Shown piece by piece: positions 26,463-35,110 of a stretch of 64,000 nt of DNA. Position 1 is the first letter of the stretch. Every line of letters begins with the position of its first letter. The DNA comes from CBDAUN01 sp965214875. GTDB taxonomy: Bacteria; Pseudomonadota; Gammaproteobacteria; Arenicellales; JAJDZL01. Where the stretch lies: the NCBI GenBank assembly GCA_965214875.1, contig OZ243980.1, positions 3,162,001-3,226,000 of the forward strand, read 5' to 3'. A program made the position numbers and the translations under genes. The notes under the pieces are model-generated. The model had not been told where the DNA came from and did not search any database. It saw only the letters and a list, made by a program, of their open reading frames with translations.

Positions 26463-28178
26463 TCAGTACTGATTTGTAATCGGAAAGCGGCGATCGCGAC
26501 CAAACGCCTTTAGCGAAATCCGCACCCCTGGAGCTGCCTGCTTTCTTTTGTACTCGTTGCGCTTCACCAGTTGCGCGACCTGCTTGACCGTCTCGAGTTC
26601 GTAGCCCATATCGGCAATCCGATCGACCGACAAGTCTTCTTCAACATAGGCCTTCAAAATCGGATCCAGGACATGATATGGCGGCAACGAATCATCGTCG
26701 CGCTGATCTTCTGCCAATTCCGCTGTAGGCGGACGAGTCAAGACTCGCGATGGAATCACGTCCCCGTACGCGACGTTGCGATACTCTGCAAGTTCATACA
26801 CCATCGTTTTCGGCACATCCTTGATTGCCGCGAATCCGCCTGCCATGTCGCCATACAATGTCGCGTAGCCTACAGCGACTTCGCTTTTGTTGCCGGTCGT
26901 GATGACGATGGCTCGCCTTTTATTCGAAATCGCCATCAGGACCATGCCGCGACACCGCGCCTGGATATTCTCTTCAGTCACATCCGGCTCAAGCCCGTCA
27001 AACTCATCAGCAAGCTGCGCCAGTACTGAATCGAATATCGGATCGATTGGAATGACTGAACTTTGTACTCCTAGAGCATCGGCTTCGCTCAGCGCATCAT
27101 CAATGCTCATTTGCTGCGTATGCCGCGAAGGCATCGATACCGCTTGCACTCGATCAGCGCCTAACGCGTCAGCGACAATCGCTAAAGTCAAAGCTGAGTC
27201 CACGCCACCAGAAACTGCGACGATAGCGCTCTCAAACCCGTTCTTGCACACGTAATCCGCCACGCCGAGTTTCAGCGCACCATAAATGCCCGATAGCAGT
27301 TCCGAGCGCTTCTGATTGGCGGCGGAATCGTCGCCCGACTCACCCAGATGGATCTGCGCATAGCTTCTGACAGAGCGCCGCTTCGATTCAGTTTGCAGTT
27401 GCAGCTTAGGCGCAGCCGATAGTCCCGCATCGAACACGACAACACGAACGCACTCCTCAAACATTGGAAGTCGTGCAACTACCGCGCCATCGGCATCGGC
27501 TACAAACGAGCCGCCGTCGAATACCAGCTCATCCTGTCCGCCCACAAGATTGACATATACGATCGGCACTGAATTGCTGCGTGCACGGCGACCGACAACC
27601 CCGGTCTCCCGATATGACGGCTTGTCAACATCGAATGGCGACCCATTCAGATTGAAGATCAGCTTCGCGCCGTGTTCCACTGTACACTCAACCGGTCCGT
27701 CCGCCCAAATGTCCTCGCATATCGTCACTCCGATCGGTAAACCATCAAATGTAAGCACACAAGAAGCCTCGCCGGCAGCAAAATACCGCCGCTCGTCAAA
27801 GACCCCGTAATTCGGCAGATGGCGCTTGCAATAAGTGCCGAGCACCAATCCGTCTTGAATGAAGGATGCCGCGTTGTAAAGCTTTCCGCCCTCGCGATGC
27901 GGATGTCCGATTGCCAGAGTCAGTGCCGACCCGAATTCGGCCGCACTCAACTTGCTCACCTTAAGCATGGCAGTCTCGCAATCGCTCAGAAAATCGTCTC
28001 GGAAAAGCAGATCTTCAGGCGGGTAGCCGCAAATCGATAATTCAGGATAGACGATGAACCTGCAACTTCGATCGGTTCGCGCTTGCGCAGCGGCTTCGAC
28101 AATTTTTTCCACATTGCCCTCAAGATCCCCCACGACCAGATTTAACTGGGCGATCGCTACGCCGACTTCACTTGCCAT
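26463..28178 (-). CDS. nadE: Glutamine-dependent NAD+ synthetase
   Basis: A 571-residue two-domain enzyme making NAD+ from deamido-NAD+, ATP and glutamine. The N-terminal nitrilase-type glutaminase shows FIVYPELSICGYPPEDLL (catalytic Glu), the KRHLPNYGVFDE loop (Lys) and VTICEDIWADG (Cys). The C-terminal synthetase shows the PP-loop AIVAVSGGVDSALTLAI and TTGNKSEVAVGYATLYGD. It is convergent with bamD and starts back to back with the COG3146 gene. Confidence 0.95.
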   Translation of the reverse strand: MASEVGVAIAQLNLVVGDLEGNVEKIVEAAAQARTDRSCRFIVYPELSICGYPPEDLLFRDDFLSDCETAMLKVSKLSAAEFGSALTLAIGHPHREGGKLYNAASFIQDGLVLGTYCKRHLPNYGVFDERRYFAAGEASCVLTFDGLPIGVTICEDIWADGPVECTVEHGAKLIFNLNGSPFDVDKPSYRETGVVGRRARSNSVPIVYVNLVGGQDELVFDGGSFVADADGAVVARLPMFEECVRVVVFDAGLSAAPKLQLQTESKRRSVRSYAQIHLGESGDDSAANQKRSELLSGIYGALKLGVADYVCKNGFESAIVAVSGGVDSALTLAIVADALGADRVQAVSMPSRHTQQMSIDDALSEADALGVQSSVIPIDPIFDSVLAQLADEFDGLEPDVTEENIQARCRGMVLMAISNKRRAIVITTGNKSEVAVGYATLYGDMAGGFAAIKDVPKTMVYELAEYRNVAYGDVIPSRVLTRPPTAELAEDQRDDDSLPPYHVLDPILKAYVEEDLSVDRIADMGYELETVKQVAQLVKRNEYKRKQAAPGVRISLKAFGRDRRFPITNQY

Positions 28179-28197
28179 CGCTGTATACTTGACCTCT

Positions 28198-29406
28198 ATG
28201 AACGATCACATGAACGAGACCAGCCCCGATCAGGCATCGAATGGCGGCTCGAAACCGGCCTTGACGCTCGAGATTATCGATTCGGTCAGCGAGCTGTCCT
28301 CCGGCGAGTGGAATGCGCTGGTATCAGCAAAGTATCCATTCCTGCGCTACGAATTTCTCGACGCGCTTGAACGTACCGGTTGCGTTTCAATGTCGACGGG
28401 GTGGATTCCGCAACATATTGTATTACGAAACCAAAAGGCGCCCGAAAAGGTGCGGGCCGTAGCGCCCATGTACCTTAAGTATCATTCATACGGAGAGTTC
28501 ATTTTTGATTGGGCGTGGGCGCGTCACTACGACCGGCTCGGCATCCAATACTATCCGAAGCTGGTCTTGCAGACTCCGTTCACGCCTTTGACCGGACCGA
28601 AGATACTGACCGCGCCCGACACTGATCGAGCCCCTCTTAAACGCGCCGTGATCGATTTTGGGCGCAACATTGTCAAGCAAGACGGAATCAGTTCCATTCA
28701 CTGGCTTTTCGTGCCCGACGACGAGTTCGACGGATTGAAAGGCTGTGGCTATGCAAGCCGCGCCGGGACAATCCAATATGTGTGGAACAATCACGGCTAC
28801 AAAACGATGGATGATTTTCTCGTCACGCTATCTTCGCGCAAGCGCAAGAAGATTCGAGCAGAGCGAAAATCTGTCGCTCAGCAGGGTATCACCATAGAAG
28901 CAATCGAAGGCGATGCGCTGACCGCCAAGCACTGGGAAGCGTTCGAGATGTTCTATGCCGGCACTATCATGAAATATTTCTCTGCCAAATACCTGTCGCT
29001 GGAGTTCTTCAAGATGATCGGCAAAACCATGCCGCGCAATCTGGTGCTGTTTCTCGCCATGCAGCAAAATCGCCCGGTTGGCGCATCATTCTGTCTGCGA
29101 GGCGAGGATTCGCTTTACGGGCGCTATTGGGGTTCGCTAGAAGAATTTCCCAATCTGCATTTTGAAACCTGCTACTACAGCGCCATTGAATACTGCATTG
29201 CGAACAGCATCAGCACCTACGATGCCGGCACCCAGGGCGAGCATAAGCTTCAGCGCGGCTTTTTGGCATGTCTCGGACGTTCCGCGCATCTGCTGCGACA
29301 TGAGAAGATTCAAACTTCGATCGAGCATTTTGCGGCATCCGAAAGCAGCAAATATCGCAAGTACCGCGACGAATTGAATGCGCATTCGGCGTACCGCCGA
29401 ACCTGA
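28198..29406 (+). CDS. GNAT/FemAB-like protein (COG3146)
   Basis: A 402-residue protein of the peptidogalycan-biosynthesis-like COG3146 (PF04339) family with a GNAT-type acyltransferase fold; exact reaction unknown. Characteristic segments: YPFLRYEFLDALERTGCVS, PMYLKYHSYGEFIFDWAWA, LSSRKRKKIRAERK and YDAGTQGEHKLQRGF. The ATG at 28198 (MNDHMNETSPD) is preferred over an open extension into nadE's antisense. aat follows within 10 bp, a pairing common in Proteobacteria. Confidence 0.88.
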   Translation: MNDHMNETSPDQASNGGSKPALTLEIIDSVSELSSGEWNALVSAKYPFLRYEFLDALERTGCVSMSTGWIPQHIVLRNQKAPEKVRAVAPMYLKYHSYGEFIFDWAWARHYDRLGIQYYPKLVLQTPFTPLTGPKILTAPDTDRAPLKRAVIDFGRNIVKQDGISSIHWLFVPDDEFDGLKGCGYASRAGTIQYVWNNHGYKTMDDFLVTLSSRKRKKIRAERKSVAQQGITIEAIEGDALTAKHWEAFEMFYAGTIMKYFSAKYLSLEFFKMIGKTMPRNLVLFLAMQQNRPVGASFCLRGEDSLYGRYWGSLEEFPNLHFETCYYSAIEYCIANSISTYDAGTQGEHKLQRGFLACLGRSAHLLRHEKIQTSIEHFAASESSKYRKYRDELNAHSAYRRT

Positions 29407-29414
29407 CCTGTTTG

Positions 29415-30125
29415 ATGTTGCCTAGATCACAGACAAACCCGCCATTTCCGCCGCCCGAGATGGCGGACGAGAACGGGCTTATCGCGGTCGGCGGAGACTT
29501 GTCGACCGACCGGCTCATCGAGGCCTATTCGCAGGGCATCTTCCCATGGTATGATCAAGCCAACCCCGTCATGTGGTGGATGCCCGACCCTCGACTCGTG
29601 CTCTTTGTCCAGGATTTTCGCGTATCGCGCAGCCTGAAGAAAAGTTTGCGCAACAAAGGATTCAAGATATCGGTCAATAACTGCTTTGAGCAAGTTATGC
29701 GGTCATGCCAGCACGTCGAAGGGAATCTCGAACGCTCCCGAACCTGGATCACTGCCGAAATGCTTGACGCCTACTGCGAACTGCACCGCTTGGGATTGGC
29801 CCACTCGGTTGAATCATGGCTCGATGGGGAACTTGTTGGCGGGCTTTACGGCATCGGTCTGGGACGAATGTTCTATGGCGAGAGCATGTTCAGCACCCGA
29901 TCCGACGCATCGAAAGTCTCTTTGCATTATCTGGTAGGGCTGTGCAAGCAATGGGGCTTCGGGATGATTGACTGCCAATTGCCGTCAAGTCATTTGGTCA
30001 GTCTTGGGGCTGTCCCGATTCGTCGCAATCGTTTCCTCGAAGAAATGTCCAAAGCGGTCGCGCTTGCAGCGCCGCAAGATGCTTGGAAGCCTCATATTAT
30101 TGATGCGCGAGAAGTGCCATGCTGA
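29415..30125 (+). CDS. aat: Leucyl/phenylalanyl-tRNA-protein transferase
   Basis: A 236-residue enzyme of the N-degron pathway that adds Leu or Phe from tRNA to N-terminal Arg/Lys of proteins, marking them for ClpAP. Motifs: PPPEMADENGLIAVGGDLS, AYSQGIFPWYDQANPVMWW, DPRLVLF and GRMFYGESMFSTRSDASK, all diagnostic. Start ATG at 29415; a TTG just before it is less likely. Confidence 0.95.
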   Translation: MLPRSQTNPPFPPPEMADENGLIAVGGDLSTDRLIEAYSQGIFPWYDQANPVMWWMPDPRLVLFVQDFRVSRSLKKSLRNKGFKISVNNCFEQVMRSCQHVEGNLERSRTWITAEMLDAYCELHRLGLAHSVESWLDGELVGGLYGIGLGRMFYGESMFSTRSDASKVSLHYLVGLCKQWGFGMIDCQLPSSHLVSLGAVPIRRNRFLEEMSKAVALAAPQDAWKPHIIDAREVPC

Positions 30126-30194
30126 ACATCAGCCGATACCGGTCGTTGGTTGGCCTTGACTCGTCATGCGATGTTTTTTTGTTTTACCAATATG

Positions 30195-30610
30195 TGTACG
30201 GGTTCAATACGTATGAGTGGGCAAGCCCGCCGCAGGCGCGCAGGGTTGCACGCAAGGAACAAAATCGCGAGTCGCTCAATATCAATGACTTGCGATTGTA
30301 GTTTTTTATTAAGCGCACAGGCACAGCAAAAAGCTTCGAGACCGGGCGCACGGCCTCGGACTCCTTGACCGCGAAGCCGACGTCGATGGCGCCGCCCGGG
30401 TGATCGACCGGGATCATTTGGCAGGGCTTTCGCCCGCGCGGGCGTCGAAGCGCTCGGCAGCTTGCGGCGAAAGTTCGGTGCGGGCCGGATCGAGGCGACA
30501 GGATCTGCGCTGCGGATGCTGGATTTGCATGGCGCATTCTCCCGCCTTTCGGCTTGCGGATGAAGGTCAAGCGCCGTGCTGCCTGAAAAATTTTCGTGCG
30601 CTCGCATTTT
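30195..30610 (-). mobile_element. Degenerate IS481-like remnant
   Basis: Starts with the right terminus TGTACGGGTTCAATACGTAT. After about 130 bp of unrelated sequence, transposase pieces appear: the KESEAVRPVSKLF region near 30340, QMIPVDHPGGAID (first catalytic Asp region) near 30400, and the N-terminal region near 30480-30540 ending in the CCTGAAAAATTTTCGTGCGC left-flank sequence. The left terminus itself is missing. Confidence 0.65.
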
Positions 30611-31046
30611 CCCGGACTGCAGACCGTCACTCATGGAGCAAGGCGGCTTGCCGGCCAGGCTGGAAAGAGCAAGCTGATCCATGCCGCGGATCAAGGCGAG
30701 CTTCGCAGGCTTTGCGGCTGGGGAGGATTGCAGACCGCAATCGCCAAGCATATGATTCCCCAAGTTCCATATGGCCAGAAGCGGCCGTCCGGCCTCCCTT
30801 GATGCCGGCGCCGGCTGTTTTTGCGCCTCGGCTCTTCCTGGCCGAACTAGCCGGCGGGAAGGCGCGGACCTCCATTAGCCGGCCTCCTCGCCCTTCGCAC
30901 GGCCGCGGCTGGCGGGCTTGCGCCCGATTGCTCGCCGCCGCTAGAGCGAATTGCTGTTCGCGGGGCGGTCAGGACAGGCAAGCGCAGAGATCGGGAATCA
31001 TCCATTCATTGCGATCATGGCGTGCCTTCTGAATCGCCATCGAGAA
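30611..31046. other. Decayed accessory DNA, no gene seen
   Basis: GC-rich sequence between the IS481 remnant and the cassette C gene. Neither a protein family nor the cassette left terminal repeat could be found, so the 3' boundary of cassette C is unresolved. Confidence 0.45.
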
Positions 31047-31585
31047 TCAGTCATCCTCCCGGATAGGGATCCTCAGGACGCGAAACGGGTCGTATGTCGC
31101 CACGATGAGGTAGTTCTGCCGGTCCGCCCGGACATCGTCGTCCGGAATGCGGACGAAAAATTGCGCGTCATTGACTGCAGTGATCACGCCGCCGCGGTCA
31201 AACGCCTCACGAAACTTCGAATTACAGATCATCGTGCCGCTGCGCATCCATCCCCCGGTCAATTGGATGCCGGTGCTGCCGCGGATAGCGCCATCACACT
31301 GTAACCCACCCGGGGGGCAGGCGGTCGTGTTCCACACGTCCAGGCAGACCGTCTGGGGCTCGGCCACTGGGCAGTCTCTGGGCAATTGGAATTGAATGAT
31401 TGCCTCGTTGGCCCTGAGGTTGCCCTCTTCGAGGTCTCCAGCCGGAAAGAGCTTCAAGAGCACGCCGTCGCTGATGTTGCATCGGGCATGCGCTGCCCCC
31501 GGCAAGGCGGCCAGGGCCAGCAGCAAAACCGTCAGCCTAGCGAGAGAGAGAGAGGGGGGGGGGTGAATAGGGTCATGCCGTGCAT
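31047..31585 (-). pseudogene. Cassette C: exported protein, phase OFF
   Basis: ATG at 31585, preceded by GGAG, then a run of 10 C and (TC)6. In the present length the ATG frame reads a few residues and stops at TGA; 11 C (or 8) would join it to SLSLARLTVLLLALAALPGA (signal peptide) and the mature protein ending at 31047. The mature part has six cysteines in two clusters (for example CPVAEPQTVCLDVW, ACPPGGLQC) and no recognised domain. The downstream frame is also open upstream of the tract from a TTG at 31646, but this lacks a ribosome-binding site. The cassette's upstream end is cut by an IS481 copy at 31650. Confidence 0.65.
31542..31563 (-). repeat. Compound tract (TC)6 plus C10 in cassette C
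   Basis: Plus strand shows six GA dinucleotides followed by ten G. Both tracts lie between the ATG and the signal peptide, so slippage in either could change frame. Confidence 0.8.
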
Positions 31586-31649
31586 TTTCAATCTCCGTGA
31601 CAACTGCAGATTGCAGTACATTAAAACGGTTTGAACGCAAAGTCAACCC

Positions 31650-31898
31650 TGTACGGGTTCACTACATGTGAGACTTTTCAGGCAGCAAGCGCGCTTTGAT
31701 TGAAGTTTTCCATTATACGCCTGCATGGGCGCTGTTTGTCCGAGCGCCTGATGCGGCCGGTAGTCGTTGTAGAAGCGCTCGAATTCGGCCAGCTCGACGT
31801 TCAGGGCGCCGACGCTCAGCTCGCCGTCGTTGAACTGGTGGAACTCGCTGTCGTCGGCGGTGCTGGCGATGCCCGTGCGGCCGATCTAAACCCGGACA
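31650..31898 (-). mobile_element. IS481-like internal-deletion derivative (249 bp)
   Basis: Right end TGTACGGGTTCACTACATGT at 31650 with the transposase C-terminal region (LNVELAEFERFYNDY on the minus strand), then a jump to CTAAACCCGGACA at 31898. Only the last transposase portion and a shortened left terminus remain. Confidence 0.75.
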
Positions 31899-32124
31899 AT
31901 ATGCGCTTTCTTTGCTGCCGGCTGTTTAATTTCTCTACCTGCCAATTTGCCGAAAACATCAGTATTTGATCAGGCGGCTTTGCCATTGAATCATATTTGA
32001 TGGACACGGATAGATTCTTGCTTCTTTTAGAAACCTGAATGTTATTTTCGCTGTATAATTATTAATGCGCGATTCGATGGATCATTAAAAATAAACATTC
32101 TCAATCATAATTGTGAGGAGCAAA

Positions 32125-32580
32125 ATGCACGCAAAGACACTGATAAATTGTCCTCTGGAACTTAAAATCGCATTTCTCGCCGTTTTGGCCTTAGCCGTCG
32201 GCGCATGCGCTCCTAAAGCGGAACCGGTGGCCGAGCCGGAGCCAGTCATGGAAGAGGTGATGGAACCAGCAGAGCCGGAGCCCATGATGGCGAAAGACGA
32301 TATCTATGTGGTGGCAGCAGGCGATAGCTTATGGGCTATTGCAGGTTCTCCAAGCATCTATAACGACCCTTTCCGCTGGCCTTTGCTGTACGGTCGCAAC
32401 AAGGATATTGAAGATGCAGACTTGATTTTTCCGAATCAGGAAATCAGTGTGCCGCGCGACCTGACGAATGCCGATATCGGCAAGGCCATCGAGCATGCCC
32501 GAAATCGTGGCGCATGGTCTATCGGTGAAGTCGAGCAGAGTGACCTTGATTATCGCTCAATGGCTATGATGGCCAACTAG
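32125..32580 (+). CDS. LysM-domain envelope protein
   Basis: A 151-residue protein with an N-terminal signal segment (ALAVGAC, lipobox-like, Cys about residue 33), a Pro/Glu-rich linker (EPEPVMEEVMEPAEPEP) and a LysM-type domain: YVVAAGDSLWAIAGSPSIYND, RNKDIEDADLIFPNQEISVPRD. LysM domains bind peptidoglycan, so it is probably an outer-membrane-anchored wall-binding lipoprotein. ATG at 32125 follows GAGGAG. A hairpin terminator follows at 32631. Confidence 0.85.
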   Translation: MHAKTLINCPLELKIAFLAVLALAVGACAPKAEPVAEPEPVMEEVMEPAEPEPMMAKDDIYVVAAGDSLWAIAGSPSIYNDPFRWPLLYGRNKDIEDADLIFPNQEISVPRDLTNADIGKAIEHARNRGAWSIGEVEQSDLDYRSMAMMAN

Positions 32581-32630
32581 GTCCGTCGCTCCTCAAATCT
32601 TTCATCGTCCATATAGACTGCTTTACCGGT

Positions 32631-32681
32631 ATGAAGATACTGCTGGCTTGTGCGCTAGCGGCATCTTCATATTCGTTTTTT
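32631..32681 (+). terminator. Rho-independent terminator after LysM gene
   Basis: Long imperfect stem ATGAAGAT...ATCTTCAT with inner GCTGGC/GCTAGC-type pairs at 32631-32670, then TTCGTTTTTTG. Confidence 0.65.
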
Positions 32682-32770
32682 GCTTTGACTCAATTCTGCG
32701 TGTTTGCACAAAACCGGCGAACCTTGCCAATTCAAATCTGTAGGCGCTGTCGTTGAGTAAACAACGACTT

Positions 32771-34792
32771 ATGCGGCTTAATCTCGGTAGTGCCGCGATT
32801 AAATCACTAGTGAGCCTCACCACGCGGCTAAATTCATGTGCGCCATCCATGTGCCGCTCACTATCGCTGGCAGTCGCTCTGGCATGCTTTGCCGCTCCAT
32901 TGCAAGCAGAATCCTCAGCTTCAGCAGATGAGCTGACGCAGTTGCGACAGCAATACCTCGATGCAGAGAAAATGCTCAAGCGGGGAAAGCTGCGCGAGTG
33001 GCGTAAACTCAAGCAAGAGCTAAAGGACTATCCGCTCTACCCCTACCTGATTCTGCGCGAACTCAAAGCTGAAGGGCCCAGGGCCAAATATGATCAGGTT
33101 ACTGCAGTATTGAACAACAATCGCCTGCCCATTCCGCCATATTTTCTGTCTTGGTGGCTCAGCCGGCTCCATGCAGAACGAAACTGGGCAGGAATTATCG
33201 ACAACTTCGCCGAATCCAGACCTATTACCGCAAAGTGCCGATACGCCGAAGCACTGTACCGCGCCCGGCGCCTTGATGAAGCACTTGAAGCTGTTCGTCC
33301 GCTGTGGCTGATTCGAAAGTCGCAGCACAAGTCATGCGACACGGTGTTCAAACTCGGACTGGATTCCGGCTTGATATCCGATCAGCTCATCTGGGACCGT
33401 TTGCTGCTGACATCCAGACGCGGCGCAACTTCGATGAATAAGTACTTGCGCGGACTATTCCGGTCAAACGATATGGTTCAATGGGCTTCGCGCCTAGCCA
33501 AAGTCCATCGCAACCCAAACGATATGCTCGCAAAGTACGCAAGTTCCTGGGATCAATCACAATTTGGCCGTGATCTAATCCAATATGGAGTAGCGCGCAT
33601 CCGAGCAAAAGACCCGCGCAGAGCTGCTCTGGCCTGGGTAAAACTCAAAGAATCAGTTGAGATGCCGGAAGACCAAAAGGCCGAAATAGAGCGTTCCATC
33701 GCGGTCAGCCTGGCCTTTCGGCATGACGTGCTCGCCATCGAATGGTTCGCAAATCTTCCTCGTCTCGCACATGACCAGTCAAGTTCCGAGTGGTGGGCGC
33801 GAACGGCTTTGTCGAATCAGCAGTGGAGCGGATTGATGGACGCGCTCAACTCCATGGACGAAGAAACTGCGCAACGCCCCGGGTGGCGCTACTGGCGCGC
33901 CAAGGCATTGAACGAGCTTGGCGACCCGAAAGGCGCGCGCGCCATATTTGAAGAGCTTTCAACGAGAAGCGACTACTACGGATTCCTGTCGGCAGACCGT
34001 CTGGATAAAGACTATGTCAATCTGGTACGCGCTACTGAATTATCGGACACATCCTACAAAAGCGTAATGAGTGAACCTGGCGTGCAGCGAATGCGGGAAT
34101 TTATCGCGCTGGGACATCAGTTTTCAGCAAGACGAGAACTATTCGCCCTTAGTGATGATAAGCCGGACCAATTCTGGTGGGATCTTGCGCATCTGCTTCA
34201 CCAATGGGGATGGCATGATGGCGCGATTCGCGCTTACCGGAAGGTCGATTTTGCCGATGCCGACGCTATCGAGGTACTTTACCCGCGACCGTATATTGCG
34301 ACTGTGCGAAGCGAATCGGCCCGCCATTCCATTCCAATGCCCTGGATTTTCGGAATCATGCGTCAAGAAAGCCTATTTGTTCGAAATATACGCTCCAGTG
34401 CTGGCGCGATCGGACTGATGCAGCTGCTTCCCAGTACGGCTCGGGCTGAGGCGAAGCGACAAAAATTGAAGACTCCGACCAGCCGCGACCTGCAACAGCC
34501 GAGTCTGAATGTCCGGCTGGGGACCGGCTATTTGAAAGGCTTGCTAAAACGAAACGACGGCAATCTGATTTATTCTTTGGGAGGCTACAACGGCGGACCA
34601 CGCAACGTGCTCAAATGGCGCAAATCTTCGCCAGCTGCCACTGCCCAGCAATGGGTCGAAACCATCCCGTTCCGAGAAACGCGTCGCTATGTGAAAAAAA
34701 TCCTCGCCAACATCATCATCTACGAAAGGGTGCTCGAACTGAAGACCAGCCGGATCAGCGACTATGTCATGATTCCCAATCAGCCAAATTAA
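32771..34792 (+). CDS. slt: Soluble lytic murein transglycosylase (Slt70)
   Basis: A roughly 673-residue periplasmic enzyme that cleaves the MurNAc-GlcNAc bond with 1,6-anhydro product. A signal peptide (SLSLAVALACFAAPLQA) precedes a long alpha-superhelical U domain, and the C-terminal goose-lysozyme-like domain has FGIMRQESLFVRNIRSSAGAIGLMQLLPSTAR (catalytic Glu in the RQES motif) and YSLGGYNGGPRNVLKW. Start options are ATG 32771 or ATG 32849; the latter gives a more usual signal-peptide length. acyP follows. Confidence 0.93.
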   Translation: MRLNLGSAAIKSLVSLTTRLNSCAPSMCRSLSLAVALACFAAPLQAESSASADELTQLRQQYLDAEKMLKRGKLREWRKLKQELKDYPLYPYLILRELKAEGPRAKYDQVTAVLNNNRLPIPPYFLSWWLSRLHAERNWAGIIDNFAESRPITAKCRYAEALYRARRLDEALEAVRPLWLIRKSQHKSCDTVFKLGLDSGLISDQLIWDRLLLTSRRGATSMNKYLRGLFRSNDMVQWASRLAKVHRNPNDMLAKYASSWDQSQFGRDLIQYGVARIRAKDPRRAALAWVKLKESVEMPEDQKAEIERSIAVSLAFRHDVLAIEWFANLPRLAHDQSSSEWWARTALSNQQWSGLMDALNSMDEETAQRPGWRYWRAKALNELGDPKGARAIFEELSTRSDYYGFLSADRLDKDYVNLVRATELSDTSYKSVMSEPGVQRMREFIALGHQFSARRELFALSDDKPDQFWWDLAHLLHQWGWHDGAIRAYRKVDFADADAIEVLYPRPYIATVRSESARHSIPMPWIFGIMRQESLFVRNIRSSAGAIGLMQLLPSTARAEAKRQKLKTPTSRDLQQPSLNVRLGTGYLKGLLKRNDGNLIYSLGGYNGGPRNVLKWRKSSPAATAQQWVETIPFRETRRYVKKILANIIIYERVLELKTSRISDYVMIPNQPN

Positions 34793-34829
34793 TCTTTTTG
34801 GCTTGACTGCCATTGAAGAGGTAAGCGAT

Positions 34830-35105
34830 ATGTTTCAGAAAAGACGATTCATAGTCTCTGGAAGAGTTCAAGGGGTTTGGTATCGGGTGTGCACCGAACA
34901 GCAGGCAAGACGGCTAGGGCTGACCGGATGGGCTCGGAACATGCCGGATGGAACCGTAGAGGTGCTCGCCTGCGGCGAGTCTGAACAGGTTGGCGAACTC
35001 GCCCAGTGGCTATGGACGGGATCGCCTCAGGCGAAAGTCGAGTCTGTCAAGGAGCAGCCCGCAACTCAGGAACAGGAGCCGCCGAGAGATTTTTCAATTG
35101 GCTAA
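34830..35105 (+). CDS. acyP: Acylphosphatase
   Basis: A 91-residue protein with the acylphosphatase signature RRFIVSGRVQGVWYRVCTEQ (catalytic Arg in the VQGVxxR loop) and GLTGWARNMPDGTVEV (Asn). It hydrolyses acyl phosphates. ATG at 34830 with GAGG upstream is preferred over an earlier start at 34803. It converges with proS, separated by 5 bp. Confidence 0.93.
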   Translation: MFQKRRFIVSGRVQGVWYRVCTEQQARRLGLTGWARNMPDGTVEVLACGESEQVGELAQWLWTGSPQAKVESVKEQPATQEQEPPRDFSIG

Positions 35106-35110
35106 GTCTT

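Noticed and set aside
31586..31646. TTG-initiated in-frame extension of cassette C giving an apparently ON gene
   Set aside because: It has no ribosome-binding site, the start lies at the IS481 junction, and it would bury the signal peptide behind a 30-residue leader. The ATG at 31585 with GGAG matches the layout of the other cassettes.
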